A stretch of 64,000 bases of DNA from RACS-047 sp031553855 (GCA_031553855.1 JAVBKW010000027.1:93115-157114), one strand, 5' to 3'. Shown: positions 18,345 through 27,015, counted from the stretch's first letter. Numbers and translations: made by a program. The notes: generated from the sequence alone by a model not told the origin.

Positions 18345-18803
18345 CTATTTTAAGAACTTCTCTACTTCCTCGTCTGTAGCAATTTGCAGCTTCTCATTAA
18401 GTACACGATACATTTCCTGCTCCTCTTTTGTCAAATGACCAAAAATTCTTGAGGTCAAGTCCCAAATTTTTTGAGAAACCTTTTCAAGTTCAGTTTCGCC
18501 ATCTTTAGTCAGAAGAACATGAATATTGCGCCTGTCCTGCTTATCTGTAAATCTCTCTATTAAGTTCTTATCTTCTAAAAGCTTCAAACTTCTCGATACT
18601 GCACTCATAGGCGTTTTAAGCGCGGACGAAATATCTGAGACATACGTGTCCCCCCTTTCTTCCTTCGCCTTTTTTGTCATAAGCATAATGCCTAAATCAT
18701 TATTATTAAGTTTATCCGTCAGCTTATCTATACTGAATGTTGGAAATCTCATCTTTAACTGAATAAACATTTCATAAATTGTAATTTTTTTTTGCGAACT
18801 CAT
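18345..18803 (-). CDS. MarR-family transcriptional repressor
   Basis: The protein is 152 residues, the usual MarR length, with a winged helix at about residues 50-110: YVSDISSALKTPMSAVSRSLKLLEDKNLIERF, then the wing TDKQDRRNIHVLLTKDGE. MarR proteins bind as dimers to palindromes and release on ligand binding. The gene is first in an operon with the two exporter subunits, and an almost perfect palindrome overlaps its own -10 box. It is therefore very probably an autoregulated repressor of the exporter. AGAGGTG precedes the ATG. Confidence 0.93.
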   Translation of the reverse strand: MSSQKKITIYEMFIQLKMRFPTFSIDKLTDKLNNNDLGIMLMTKKAKEERGDTYVSDISSALKTPMSAVSRSLKLLEDKNLIERFTDKQDRRNIHVLLTKDGETELEKVSQKIWDLTSRIFGHLTKEEQEMYRVLNEKLQIATDEEVEKFLK

Positions 18804-18831
18804 TTCTTCACCTCTCGTTTTTTATCATTGT

Positions 18832-18856
18832 ATACATTTAACAATGTTAATTGTAT
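18832..18856. promoter_or_regulatory. Palindromic MarR operator
   Basis: Two 11-base half-sites, ATACATTTAAC (18832-18842) and GTTAATTGTAT (18846-18856), match at 10 of 11 positions as an inverted repeat around a 3-base spacer. The site covers the -10 box of the MarR promoter. Confidence 0.8.
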
Positions 18857-18878
18857 CGCAAGAAATAAGGTTTGTCAA
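18850..18878 (-). promoter_or_regulatory. Promoter of the MarR-exporter operon
   Basis: On the minus strand TTGACA (18873-18878) and TACAAT (18850-18855) are 17 bases apart, near consensus. The operator above overlaps the -10 box. Confidence 0.85.
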
Positions 18879-18887
18879 TAGTTTTTC

Positions 18888-18927
18888 AAAAAAATTACCT
18901 AGCACAAAAATTTAATGTACTAGGTAA
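18888..18927 (-). terminator. Rho-independent terminator of the arabinose operon
   Basis: TTACCTAG (18895-18902) pairs with CTAGGTAA (18920-18927), with extra pairing inside, and seven Ts follow on the minus strand (18888-18894). It lies just after the isomerase stop and before the MarR promoter. Confidence 0.85.
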
Positions 18928-18965
18928 GTTGAAATATTTAATTTTCGATTGATGTAATTTATGCT

Positions 18966-20441
18966 TTAAAACGGATTTTCTGTAGGATATTTATCTGACG
19001 CAGGCTTGTTATACCCTATATTATCCGCATCTATATACTTAAATACTTCGAACAATGCTTTGCCAAAATGCCCGAAAGCAACTGCCCCGTGATGAGGGAA
19101 TCCGTTTTCAATCAATACGTGTCTGTAAAAACGGCCCATTTCCTTAATTGCAAAAACACCGATTCCGCCGAAACTTTGCGTTGCGACAGGCAGAATCTCA
19201 CCTTGCGCAACATACGCAAACAAGCGGTTGTCAGCAGTAGACTGCAATCTGAAGAATGTAATATCGCCGGGTTGCAGATCGCCTTCTAAGGTTCCGTTAG
19301 TAACTTCAACGGGCAATGAGCGTGCCATAATTTTCTGGTATTTCATTGTGGGGTTGCAAAGTTTTTTGCTGCAAGTATTGCCGCAGTGGAATCCCATGAA
19401 AGTGTCGTTAAAGCTGTAGCCAGTCTTCTTCTCAATTTCCTTTGTGTACATATCCTTAGGAACGGTATTATTAATATCCAGTAAGGTTACGACATCCTGA
19501 CTTACGCAAGTACCTATAAACTCGGACAAGCAGCCATAAATATCTACTTCGCACGAAACAGGTATTCCACGCCCGGTAAGCCTTGAATTCACATAGCACG
19601 GAACGAAGCCGAATTGCGTTTGGAACGCAGGCCAGCATTTGCCGGCAATTGCGACGTATTTTCTGCTGCCTTTATGCTTCTCGATCCAATCAAGAAGTGT
19701 AAGTTCGTATTGAGCAAGCTTATTGAGTATTTCAGGCTTTTTATTGCCAATGCCCAGTTCCATTTCCATATCCTTGACAACATCAGCAATGCGCTTGTCA
19801 TTTGCATGGTTGTTGAATGCTTCAAACAAGTCAAGTTCTGAGTTTTCTTCTATTTCAACTCCCATATTATAAAGCTGTTTGATAGGCGCATTGCACGCAA
19901 GGAAGTTCATCGGTCGCGGACCGAATGAGATAATCTTTAAATTTTTAATTCCTATAACAGCTCTTGCAATAGGCAAAAATTCGTTGATAAGGTCAGCACA
20001 ATATTCAGCATCCCCGACCGGATATTCGGGAATATATGCTTTTACGTTGCGGAGCTTGAGATTATAGCTTGCGTTTAACATACCGCAATAAGCGTCGCCT
20101 CTGTCGCTACTGAGCGCGCCGGTATTTTCTTCAGCTGCCGCGCAAAACATTACAGGACCATCAAAATTCTTGGCAAGCATTGTTTCGGAAATCTCCGGTC
20201 CAAAGTTGCCCAAAAACACGCACAGCGCATTACAATTGGCCCTCTTCAAATCTTCAAGCGCTTGTAGCATATGCATTTCGCTCTCGACAATACATACAGG
20301 GCACTCGTAAATATCTGCCTTACCATATTTCTTTTGATAAGCTGTAACGAGTGCTTTTCTTCTGTTGACAGATAAGCTTTCGGGAAAACAATCTCGGGAA
20401 ACCGCTACGATTCCGAGTTTTACTTTAGGTATGTTATTCAT
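18966..20441 (-). CDS. L-fucose/L-arabinose isomerase-family protein, probable arabinose isomerase
   Basis: This 491-residue protein matches the L-fucose/arabinose isomerase-like family: an N-terminal alpha/beta region (LGIVAVSRDCFPESLS ... ALCVFLGNFGPEISE) and a C-terminal beta-barrel half (GDITFFRLQSTADNRLFAYVAQGE). Metal-ligand candidates are the Glu in PVSCEVDIYGCLSEF and the His in MGFHCGNTC and FPHHGAVAFGHFG. It is not a classical AraA. It sits directly after araD (one base between them) and behind the kinase, which makes L-arabinose to L-ribulose isomerisation the most likely reaction. An alternative is a related deoxy- or D-sugar isomerase. AAGGAG precedes the ATG, and a clear terminator follows. 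Confidence 0.8.
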   Translation of the reverse strand: MNNIPKVKLGIVAVSRDCFPESLSVNRRKALVTAYQKKYGKADIYECPVCIVESEMHMLQALEDLKRANCNALCVFLGNFGPEISETMLAKNFDGPVMFCAAAEENTGALSSDRGDAYCGMLNASYNLKLRNVKAYIPEYPVGDAEYCADLINEFLPIARAVIGIKNLKIISFGPRPMNFLACNAPIKQLYNMGVEIEENSELDLFEAFNNHANDKRIADVVKDMEMELGIGNKKPEILNKLAQYELTLLDWIEKHKGSRKYVAIAGKCWPAFQTQFGFVPCYVNSRLTGRGIPVSCEVDIYGCLSEFIGTCVSQDVVTLLDINNTVPKDMYTKEIEKKTGYSFNDTFMGFHCGNTCSKKLCNPTMKYQKIMARSLPVEVTNGTLEGDLQPGDITFFRLQSTADNRLFAYVAQGEILPVATQSFGGIGVFAIKEMGRFYRHVLIENGFPHHGAVAFGHFGKALFEVFKYIDADNIGYNKPASDKYPTENPF

Positions 20442-20442
20442 A

Positions 20443-21141
20443 TTATTTATCTCCTTTTTGTCCGTAGTACGCGTTCTTGCCGTGCTTACGGTTATAATGT
20501 TTATCTAATAAATATTGATCTGCTTTTTTAACTTGGGGATTTAATTGTTCCGTCAAGTAAGCCATTTTTGCAACCTGCTCGCACACAACTGCGTTATGTA
20601 CCGCATCGTCTGCGCTCTTACCGAAACTGAACGTTCCGTGATTTTTCACCAGTACCGCAGGTATAGCTGACGGCTCAATATTCTTGAATTTTTCAACGAT
20701 TACAAGTCCTGTATTTTTCTCATAATCGGACTCGACTTCTTCTTTTTTTAACGCTCTTGTGCAAGGTATATCTCCGTAGAAATAATCCGCATGAGTTGTG
20801 CCGTAGAAGGGAATGTCACGTCCGCTCTGAGCCCATGCCGTAGCATTGGTTGAATGTGTATGAGTAATCCCTCCGAGGCTTGTAAATGCCTTGTAGAGCT
20901 CCAAATGTGTAGGTAAATCGCTCGACGGCTTTAATTGCCCCTCTACGACAGCTCCGCTCATGTCAACAACGACCATATCCGATGCTTTCATTTTGTCGTA
21001 ATCAAATCCCGACGGTTTGATAACTATCAAGCCTTTTTCTCTGTCAATTGCCGACACGTTTCCCCATGTAAAAATAACGAGTCCATGCTTGACTAAATCC
21101 AGATTTGCCTTGTAAACTTTTTCTTTTAAATCTTCTAACAT
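20443..21141 (-). CDS. araD: L-ribulose-5-phosphate 4-epimerase
   Basis: A 232-residue class II aldolase-like protein with the length of AraD. Zinc-binding His residues lie in ITHTHSTNATAWAQ, and GNVSAID, PSGFDYD and KPSSDLPTHLELY form the substrate pocket. HADYFYGDIPCTR is characteristic of AraD rather than fuculose aldolase. It converts L-ribulose 5-phosphate to D-xylulose 5-phosphate, the exit into the pentose phosphate pathway. It sits between the kinase and the isomerase genes with gaps of 1-2 bases, so the operon is tightly coupled. AAAGAGG precedes the ATG. The closest alternatives in the superfamily are SgaE/UlaF-type epimerases, but the neighbourhood favours arabinose. Confidence 0.93.
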   Translation of the reverse strand: MLEDLKEKVYKANLDLVKHGLVIFTWGNVSAIDREKGLIVIKPSGFDYDKMKASDMVVVDMSGAVVEGQLKPSSDLPTHLELYKAFTSLGGITHTHSTNATAWAQSGRDIPFYGTTHADYFYGDIPCTRALKKEEVESDYEKNTGLVIVEKFKNIEPSAIPAVLVKNHGTFSFGKSADDAVHNAVVCEQVAKMAYLTEQLNPQVKKADQYLLDKHYNRKHGKNAYYGQKGDK

Positions 21142-21143
21142 CT

Positions 21144-22736
21144 CTACCTCTTTAATGCGGCGACCGCTTCTTTTACTATCGATAAACCGTTGATATAATT
21201 TTCAGTAAACCGCTCAAAACCTCTTACTTCGTTTTCTTTCGCTTCAACCATTAAGCAATCCTGACCTTTAAATACTCTATCGTCCAGATAGTTTTCTAAA
21301 GCCGTTCCCGCTCCGTTTTGAGCAAACATAGCTAAGACCGCCATGCCCCATGCCCCGCCCTCGTTAGCGGTTTTATTGATCGCGATCGGGGTATTTATTG
21401 CCGCCGCCAAAAATCTTTGAGCCACGCCCTCGGTCTTAAAGATACCGCCGTGAGCGTTAATAAAATTCGACTTGACATTCTCTTTTTTGAACAGAATGTC
21501 CAGACCGATTTTAAGCGTGGCAAAAGCCGAATAGATTTGCGAGCGCATGAAGTTAGACAGGTTAAAATTGCTTTCGGTCGTTCTGACAAACGTCGGACGC
21601 CCCTCGTCGATTTGCGTTATGTTCTCTCCCGACAGGTAGTTGTATAGAAGCAAACCACCGCAATCATCTTCGCCCTTGAGAGCAGATTCAAACAGCTTGA
21701 CATAGATTTCGTTCTTGCTTACTTTGCTGCCTGTAAGCGAAGCGAACTCTTCGAAGAGATTAACCCATGCGTTGATTTCGCTGGTACAATTATTGCAGTG
21801 TACCATTGCCACCAGTTCGCCAGACGGAGTTGTTACAAGGTCAATTTCGGGATAAACTTTTGACAATTCCTTATCTAAAACAAGCATACCAAAAATAGAT
21901 GTTCCGGCGGAAATATTGCCTGTGCCGACTTTTACGGAATTCGTTGCGACCATGCCAGTTCCCGCGTCGCCTTCGGGAGCGCAGAATAAACAGCCCGCTT
22001 GCAGTTCTCCTGATGGATCGAGGAATTTTGCGCCGCTTGCAGTAAGACTTCCCGCATTTTCACCGGCAAGCAAGACTTTAGGAAAAATTTGATCAAGCGT
22101 AAAATTGAGATTGTTTTGTTTCAATATTTGATCAAACTGACCAATCATTTTTTTATTATAGTTCTTAGTGGATAGGTCTATCGGAAACATACCCGACGCC
22201 TCGCCTATTCCTATAACCTTTTCTCCGGTCAATATGTAATGAACGTATCCTTCAAGCGTTGTTTGAAAAGCTATATCCTTAATATGCGGCTCTTTGTTTT
22301 TAACAGCCTGATAAAGGTGCGCTATACTCCAGCGTGCAGGGATCGGGTAATTGAAAAGTTTAGTTAGATCTTTTGCCGCAGATTCAGCATTATTATTTCG
22401 CCAAGTTCTAAACGGCACAAGAAGATTGTCGGCTTTATCGAAAACCATATATCCGTGCATCATAGCGCTTATGCCGATCGAACCGATTTTGGTTAATGTG
22501 ATTCCGTATCTTAATTTAACATCGTATTTCAATGCTTCATAGCACGACTGAATTCCCGTCTTAATATCCTCTAAGCTGTAAGTCCAAATGCCGTCAACAA
22601 ACCGATTTTCCCAACCATGTTCGCTTGAAGCCAAAACGGCATGAGTTTCGTCAATTAAAACCGCCTTGATTCTTGTAGAACCAAGTTCAAGCCCCAATGA
22701 CGTTTTCCCATGTATAATTTTTTCTTTATTATCCAT
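21144..22736 (-). CDS. araB: FGGY-family ribulokinase
   Basis: A 530-residue FGGY carbohydrate kinase. The N-terminal ATPase motif is LGLELGSTRIKAVLIDE; the sugar site region is GISAMMHGYMVF; the second lobe carries APEGDAGTGMVATNSVKVGTG and the adenosine region INAHGGIFKTEGVAQRFLAAA. Family members phosphorylate ribulose, xylulose or related sugars; placement with araD and an isomerase points to L-ribulose. No ribosome binding site precedes the ATG. A -10-like TAAACT ends 6 bases upstream of the ATG, which would make the mRNA leaderless. Divergent from an AraC gene. It resembles the xylulokinase-like clostridial AraB group more than enteric AraB, so activity on xylulose is possible. Confidence 0.85.
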   Translation of the reverse strand: MDNKEKIIHGKTSLGLELGSTRIKAVLIDETHAVLASSEHGWENRFVDGIWTYSLEDIKTGIQSCYEALKYDVKLRYGITLTKIGSIGISAMMHGYMVFDKADNLLVPFRTWRNNNAESAAKDLTKLFNYPIPARWSIAHLYQAVKNKEPHIKDIAFQTTLEGYVHYILTGEKVIGIGEASGMFPIDLSTKNYNKKMIGQFDQILKQNNLNFTLDQIFPKVLLAGENAGSLTASGAKFLDPSGELQAGCLFCAPEGDAGTGMVATNSVKVGTGNISAGTSIFGMLVLDKELSKVYPEIDLVTTPSGELVAMVHCNNCTSEINAWVNLFEEFASLTGSKVSKNEIYVKLFESALKGEDDCGGLLLYNYLSGENITQIDEGRPTFVRTTESNFNLSNFMRSQIYSAFATLKIGLDILFKKENVKSNFINAHGGIFKTEGVAQRFLAAAINTPIAINKTANEGGAWGMAVLAMFAQNGAGTALENYLDDRVFKGQDCLMVEAKENEVRGFERFTENYINGLSIVKEAVAALKR

Positions 22737-22742
22737 GATAAC

Positions 22743-22806
22743 AGTTTAACTCAAAATATTTTGTTATGCGTAAATATAATATTTTGATTTTGTACATTTA
22801 CGTAAA
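22743..22806. promoter_or_regulatory. Divergent arabinose control region with two palindromes
   Basis: The region holds CAAAATATTTTG (22752-22763) and TTTACGTAAA (22797-22806), both perfect palindromes. The first falls in the spacer upstream of the possible kinase -10 (TAAACT on the minus strand, 22743-22748). A GCGTAAATATAA motif lies between them. They are candidate AraC or repressor sites; which protein binds is unknown. Confidence 0.5.
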
Positions 22807-22841
22807 CAAATCTGACTTTTGTTTTTATAATTAAGATAATA

Positions 22842-22870
22842 TTGACAATAAACAGTAGTGTAGTTATAAT
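22842..22870 (+). promoter_or_regulatory. Consensus promoter giving a leaderless AraC-family mRNA
   Basis: TTGACA (22842-22847) and TATAAT (22865-22870) are both perfect and 17 bases apart. The ATG begins at 22877, only 6 bases after the -10, so transcription should start at or within a base of the start codon. Confidence 0.85.
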
Positions 22871-22876
22871 AAACCT

Positions 22877-23776
22877 ATGAATATTTTAGGATTTAGTAAT
22901 AATAAAGCTAATTCACTTACCGTAAAAAACTATTACGGTTATAATTACGACGAGTTTAATATGGCTCCACATAGTCATATGAGCGCGGAGCTTATGTATT
23001 GCTCCAGCGGTGAATCCGAAGTCTATCTTTACCTAACGGAAAACAATAAAGAATACAAAAAATTTCGCTTGAAGAAAGGACAATTTATTTTGATTTTTTC
23101 GGGATTAAAACACCGTCTTTACGTATCAAAAGACAAGCCGTGCAAAATTTATAACTTAGAGTTCTCTCCTGCTGTCGGCAATTTTGATATATCAACAGCC
23201 ATAACCCAAGAGTCTGAAATGTTTGAAATCTTCAATCTTCCGCAAGGCTATATTTTAGGCAGCGACAGCGTCGATATGAAATCAACGATCAAAAAACTGC
23301 TTGACGAACTTTCAACGAGCTACTTAGAGTCAAAAGATTTTTATATACAAATGCTTATCGCTCAACTGCTGATTCAAATCTATCGCAGCTTTTCCAATGC
23401 ACAGTCCGATTCAAAACACTTTATATCCAAAACAATGGAGTACATAAAGGAAAACTACTCCCACGAAATAACCGTCACTGCAATCGCAGAGTTTGTCGGT
23501 CTTAACGTTAACTATTTAGAACGGCTTATAAAGTCAACTACCGGAAAAACTATTTTAGCGCACATAACCGACTTCCGCCTTACTCAGGCAAAGAGTCTCA
23601 TATTGAACACCAACCTATCCCTTACTGATATAGGCTTCCATTGCGGCTATGGCTCCCGTCAAAGTTTTTACGAAAACTTCAAAAAATCCGAAGGTATTTC
23701 ACCGTCAGATTACAAAAAGAAAATTGCATCTGAAAAGTATTTAAACTATAAGCAAACGCCTTATGAAAAGGTTTAA
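22877..23776 (+). CDS. AraC-family regulator with cupin sensor domain
   Basis: A 299-residue protein with an N-terminal cupin (PHSHMSAELMYCSSGE ... FRLKKGQFILIFSGLKHRLY) expected to bind a sugar. The C-terminal double HTH reads ITVTAIAEFVGLNVNYLERL and LSLTDIGFHCGYGSRQSFYENF, ending GISPSDYKKK. It is divergent from araB and is the likely regulator of the arabinose operon. There is no ribosome binding site. The promoter position predicts a leaderless transcript, and no better downstream start is seen. Its stop overlaps that of the convergent 88-residue gene by 4 bases. Confidence 0.92.
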   Translation: MNILGFSNNKANSLTVKNYYGYNYDEFNMAPHSHMSAELMYCSSGESEVYLYLTENNKEYKKFRLKKGQFILIFSGLKHRLYVSKDKPCKIYNLEFSPAVGNFDISTAITQESEMFEIFNLPQGYILGSDSVDMKSTIKKLLDELSTSYLESKDFYIQMLIAQLLIQIYRSFSNAQSDSKHFISKTMEYIKENYSHEITVTAIAEFVGLNVNYLERLIKSTTGKTILAHITDFRLTQAKSLILNTNLSLTDIGFHCGYGSRQSFYENFKKSEGISPSDYKKKIASEKYLNYKQTPYEKV

Positions 23777-24039
23777 GTTTCGTCTTTTGATTCGGTGAAC
23801 CACCGGCAACCTGCCACCTTATTAAATTCAATATCTTCCATAAAAAGATATCTTTCCTGCCCCTCAATTATGCAGGTGTACCTGATACCAGCTCCGCCTG
23901 CTCGTAACGATGCCGCGCGTCTTACATCAATGACTTTAGTTACAGAATAGGTCATACCGTTCCGCCATATAAGTTTCTGCGGAATGATCTGACCTTCTTT
24001 TGTAAATTTAGCTATTATCTCTACATAGATTTTACTCAT
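23773..24039 (-). CDS. Small protein downstream of DNA polymerase IV
   Basis: An 88-residue basic beta-rich protein (IPQKLIWRNGMTYSVTKVIDVRRAASL ... YTCIIEGQERYLFMEDIEF). It lies 20 bases after dinB on the same strand and is probably co-transcribed. Small proteins of this size and pattern accompany Y-family polymerases in several Gram-positive lineages (DUF6504-like in actinobacteria). I am not sure it belongs to that family. A role with translesion synthesis is inferred from position only. Its 3' end overlaps the convergent AraC gene by 4 bases. Confidence 0.7.
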   Translation of the reverse strand: MSKIYVEIIAKFTKEGQIIPQKLIWRNGMTYSVTKVIDVRRAASLRAGGAGIRYTCIIEGQERYLFMEDIEFNKVAGCRWFTESKDET

Positions 24040-24059
24040 ACGCAGATTATTGACAATTA

Positions 24060-25289
24060 TTATTTAAAGAAACTTATTGGATGAATGACATTCTCAGAAT
24101 ATGGGTTGAATGCAGTCAGTTCCTTATCCAAATACTCAACGCCTCTGTTGATAGAAAAATGCCCGAACCGTTTTCTTAGCTCGAATATGGTCTTTTCAAG
24201 ATTTTCATTTTTCATTCTTTGAGCTTCGCTTACGAACATATTTGTCTGTACAACGGTATCTGCGGAAACTAAATTTGAAACTTTAATGCCTACGCTTCTT
24301 ATAGGCCGTTTGAAATTATAGAACTCATATAATCTCATTGCCGTATCAATAATTTCTTCGGAAATAAAAGTCGGCGTATCTATTTTTATTTGTTTTCCCC
24401 AAGTATCTAATATTGAATCACGAAGATATAACGTTACGACCTGCCCTTTCAGCCATTGATCTCTTAAGCGCGCGGCAACGCTCTCGGCAAGCACCGTTAC
24501 TATCATCAGCACGTCGTCATAAGAAATAAGGTCGCGTATTGTGGTCGTGCTATTCCCGACAGATTTTATGATACCTTCAGCGCCGTTAACTTCAACAGGC
24601 GAAGTATCATAACCGTTAGCAAAAGTCCAGATATATTCGCCCCACTTTCCGAGCTTCAGCTTCAATAATTCAACGTCGGTTTGAGCCAGTTCATCGATAG
24701 TTTTTATATTTATCCTGCGAAGCTTTTCCTCTGTTGCTTTGCCTACATATAGCAGATCTTTAGCGGGTAAATTCCATATTGTTTCTTTGTAATTTTCTTT
24801 TGAAATTATTGTCGTTGCATCGGGTTTTTTCATGTCCGACCCGAGCTTTGCAAAAATCTTGTTCCATGAGACGCCCACAGAGGCCGTTATACCGGCTTCA
24901 AAGGTTATCCTGCGTCTTATGTCGTCCGCAATAAGTGCGCCGTCCTGACCGCTCACATCGAGCCAGCACTCGTCAATTCCAAAGCTTTCTATCTGGTCGG
25001 TATAGTTCTCATAGATATGCCTTACGATTTGAGAAAATCTTAAATATTGATTGAAGTTTGCAGATATAGTTATAAGCTTCGGACACTTCAATTTAGCTTC
25101 CCAGATTACGTCGCCCGTTTTGATTCCATAGCTCTTGGCAATATAGTTTTTTGCCAGCACAATACCGTGCCGCAGTTCAGCGTCCCCGCAAACTGCAACA
25201 GGCTTTCCTCTCAATTTCGGATTGTGGAGGCACTCGACCGAAGCATAGAAATTGTTCAAGTCGCTATGCAAAATAACTTTATCTTTCAT
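24060..25289 (-). CDS. dinB: DNA polymerase IV (Y-family)
   Basis: A Y-family translesion polymerase. The palm opens with ILHSDLNNFYASVE (first catalytic Asp), then AVCGDAELRHGIVLAKNYIAKSYG in the finger region. The second catalytic motif is IESFGIDECWLDVSG. The thumb and little-finger domains follow. It copies past damaged bases with low fidelity. I favour the ATG at 25289, because the normal family start lies about ten residues before the first Asp and a promoter-like TTTACT-N17-TAAGAT on the minus strand lies just upstream. The in-frame ATG at 25307 lies within the TAAGAT box. Neither start has a ribosome binding site. No LexA box was recognised. Confidence 0.92.
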   Translation of the reverse strand: MKDKVILHSDLNNFYASVECLHNPKLRGKPVAVCGDAELRHGIVLAKNYIAKSYGIKTGDVIWEAKLKCPKLITISANFNQYLRFSQIVRHIYENYTDQIESFGIDECWLDVSGQDGALIADDIRRRITFEAGITASVGVSWNKIFAKLGSDMKKPDATTIISKENYKETIWNLPAKDLLYVGKATEEKLRRINIKTIDELAQTDVELLKLKLGKWGEYIWTFANGYDTSPVEVNGAEGIIKSVGNSTTTIRDLISYDDVLMIVTVLAESVAARLRDQWLKGQVVTLYLRDSILDTWGKQIKIDTPTFISEEIIDTAMRLYEFYNFKRPIRSVGIKVSNLVSADTVVQTNMFVSEAQRMKNENLEKTIFELRKRFGHFSINRGVEYLDKELTAFNPYSENVIHPISFFK

Positions 25290-25307
25290 AAGTGTGCGGA
25301 CTTTCAT

Positions 25308-25632
25308 CTTAACACAACGAAAAATAAAAGTAAATACTAAACTGAAAAATTAACTGATGGTATTAAATGTAAAAGTATTTTAAAATGGAATTCGCATGGT
25401 TTTCGTAGTGCTGGCTCTGTCCAGCTTATCTAATAAATAAAGAGTTTTATGTACTTAGATTCAATCATTAATTGAGTTAGCTAAACTGTTAATTGAATCA
25501 GAGAATCGCGCCAAAAGTTTCATTCAATTAACGGTGTAGTATCAATTTTAAGAAAAGCTCTTTACAAAACGCAAACAGAAACATATACTTGTCATATAGG
25601 TATTTGTTATTTTACCAATTGGAGGAGTTTTT
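25308..25632. other. Gene-free stretch between dinB and the XRE gene
   Basis: No convincing gene is present. An imperfect inverted repeat, GATTCAAT (25458-25465) with ATTGAATC (25492-25499), flanks a TTAGCTAA-type core. A small GCTGG/CCAGC hairpin is nearby. Divergent promoters for dinB and the XRE gene must lie here; a plus-strand GGAGGAG precedes the XRE start. Confidence 0.5.
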
Positions 25633-26535
25633 ATGTTGTATCCTGAAGATATGGGGGCTACAATCCGTAAATATCGCATCAAGCTTGGTTTATCACAACA
25701 AGAACTCGGCGATCTTTTAGGAGTTACATTTCAAGCAGTATCAAATTGGGAAACAGGCAAAGCTTTTCCCGATATGACATTGATTACACGAATATGCGAA
25801 GTCTTTGATATTAATATAGATATATTGTTCGGGAAAACTCCGGAACCTCCGCCTCAGCCTGTACGGAGAGTACTGCCTGCTGCAGAGGCTATGGTTCAGC
25901 AAAAGCCAAAGACAATAGAAGTGATTTCGAACACTTATATCGTTGCAAAACGGATAGCGATCATTACACTTATAATATTTCCAATTATCATTATTTTCGC
26001 AAATTTATTCGGACACTCATTGTTGTTTGGCAATCTATTTACTATACTTGGGATTGGCTGTATTGTTTTAACACCGCTTGCCGGCGCAGTAGCATTTATT
26101 TTTATGTATTTCGCCTTGGTGATTGAAAAGAAAAAAATCTGCGAAATAATGCATAAAACTGCAATCGTTCTGCTTATTATTGGCAATCTACTTTCTCTGT
26201 TTCGGATTAATACGGTAGTACACAGTCCTATTGATTATATTATATTATTCACTCAATTATTTGCTTTGATTATTCCGGTTTTCATCTTCCAAAAGCGTGA
26301 AAAATACAATAAAGCACACAAAATATATTGGATTTGTTCTTTGATTGTTTTATGTTTATATATTTTTTTCGTGTCAGTCAGCACGGTTGTTGTGGGCAGT
26401 GCCTTCGCAACATCACAGCTAAGAAATAGTGGCGGTATTATTTTAAATTATTACTTTACACAGATATTATTCCTTGTATTTATTTTATTAACACTGCGTT
26501 CCCACGAACCTAAATCTGTACTGCATACATTATAA
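25633..26535 (+). CDS. Membrane-anchored XRE-family regulator
   Basis: Residues about 8-65 form a classical Cro/C1-type HTH (IRKYRIKLGLSQQELGDLLG; VTFQAVSNWETGKAFPDMTL). A proline-rich linker follows, then about six hydrophobic segments (for example IAIITLIIFPIIIIFANLFG). The protein would bind DNA while held at the membrane. Genes of this design are common in Clostridia; no signal is known for this one. GGAGGAG sits 6 bases before the ATG. The gene is single and ends in a bidirectional hairpin. Confidence 0.85.
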   Translation: MLYPEDMGATIRKYRIKLGLSQQELGDLLGVTFQAVSNWETGKAFPDMTLITRICEVFDINIDILFGKTPEPPPQPVRRVLPAAEAMVQQKPKTIEVISNTYIVAKRIAIITLIIFPIIIIFANLFGHSLLFGNLFTILGIGCIVLTPLAGAVAFIFMYFALVIEKKKICEIMHKTAIVLLIIGNLLSLFRINTVVHSPIDYIILFTQLFALIIPVFIFQKREKYNKAHKIYWICSLIVLCLYIFFVSVSTVVVGSAFATSQLRNSGGIILNYYFTQILFLVFILLTLRSHEPKSVLHTL

Positions 26536-26554
26536 TAAGATAATATTTTTTAGG

Positions 26555-26592
26555 AAAAGAGCTATTGTGCACAATAATGCAATGGCTCTTTT
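26555..26592. terminator. Bidirectional terminator hairpin
   Basis: AAAAGAGCTATTG pairs with CAATGGCTCTTTT (13 pairs including one G-U) around a 12-base loop. It lies between convergent genes and reads Ts on both strands. Confidence 0.75.
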
Positions 26593-26637
26593 AAGTAAAA
26601 AACTACCAATTGTACTTGAGAATTAGAGTAAAAATAA

Positions 26638-27015
26638 TTATTCCTTATCACTAATTTCCATTTTAAAATTATTATCATCAGCGAATGAAAAATATATTGC
26701 ATTTCCATATTTAACTATATCTCCTGCAAATACTTCTTTCATTGAGATGCAAACTTGAAAAACAAAATCTTTGAGAGTAACGCGCGGCTTGATTTTTAAA
26801 GGAATGGGCTCATCGCCTAAATCAAAGAAATTTATCGGATCAACTTTGCTCTCCGGAATATTGATAAAAAAATTAGTTCCTTTTTCTGACTGGTTAGATT
26901 TTAAAGCGCGGGCTTCACTTTCTTTAGCTTCTTGTTTAAAAAACTCATTATAATATTTTTTGACTTCTTCATCTTCTGAATTTAATTCGCTGTTCTCATT
27001 TGGAAAATCCGACAT
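26638..27015 (-). CDS. Acidic uncharacterised protein, last gene of the ECF sigma operon
   Basis: A 125-residue protein with an acidic N-terminal half (NENSELNSEDEEVKKYYNEFF) and a more ordered C-terminal half. No signal peptide, membrane helix or recognised domain is seen. AAAGGAG precedes the start. It lies 21 bases downstream of the single-pass membrane protein gene and is followed by a terminator, so it closes the four-gene operon. A cytoplasmic partner of the sigma factor or of the membrane protein is one possibility; there is no direct evidence. Confidence 0.75.
   Translation of the reverse strand: MSDFPNENSELNSEDEEVKKYYNEFFKQEAKESEARALKSNQSEKGTNFFINIPESKVDPINFFDLGDEPIPLKIKPRVTLKDFVFQVCISMKEVFAGDIVKYGNAIYFSFADDNNFKMEISDKE

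Noticed and set aside
22737..22876. Riboswitch in the arabinose control region
   Set aside because: Predicted transcript starts leave no leader for an RNA switch on either side.
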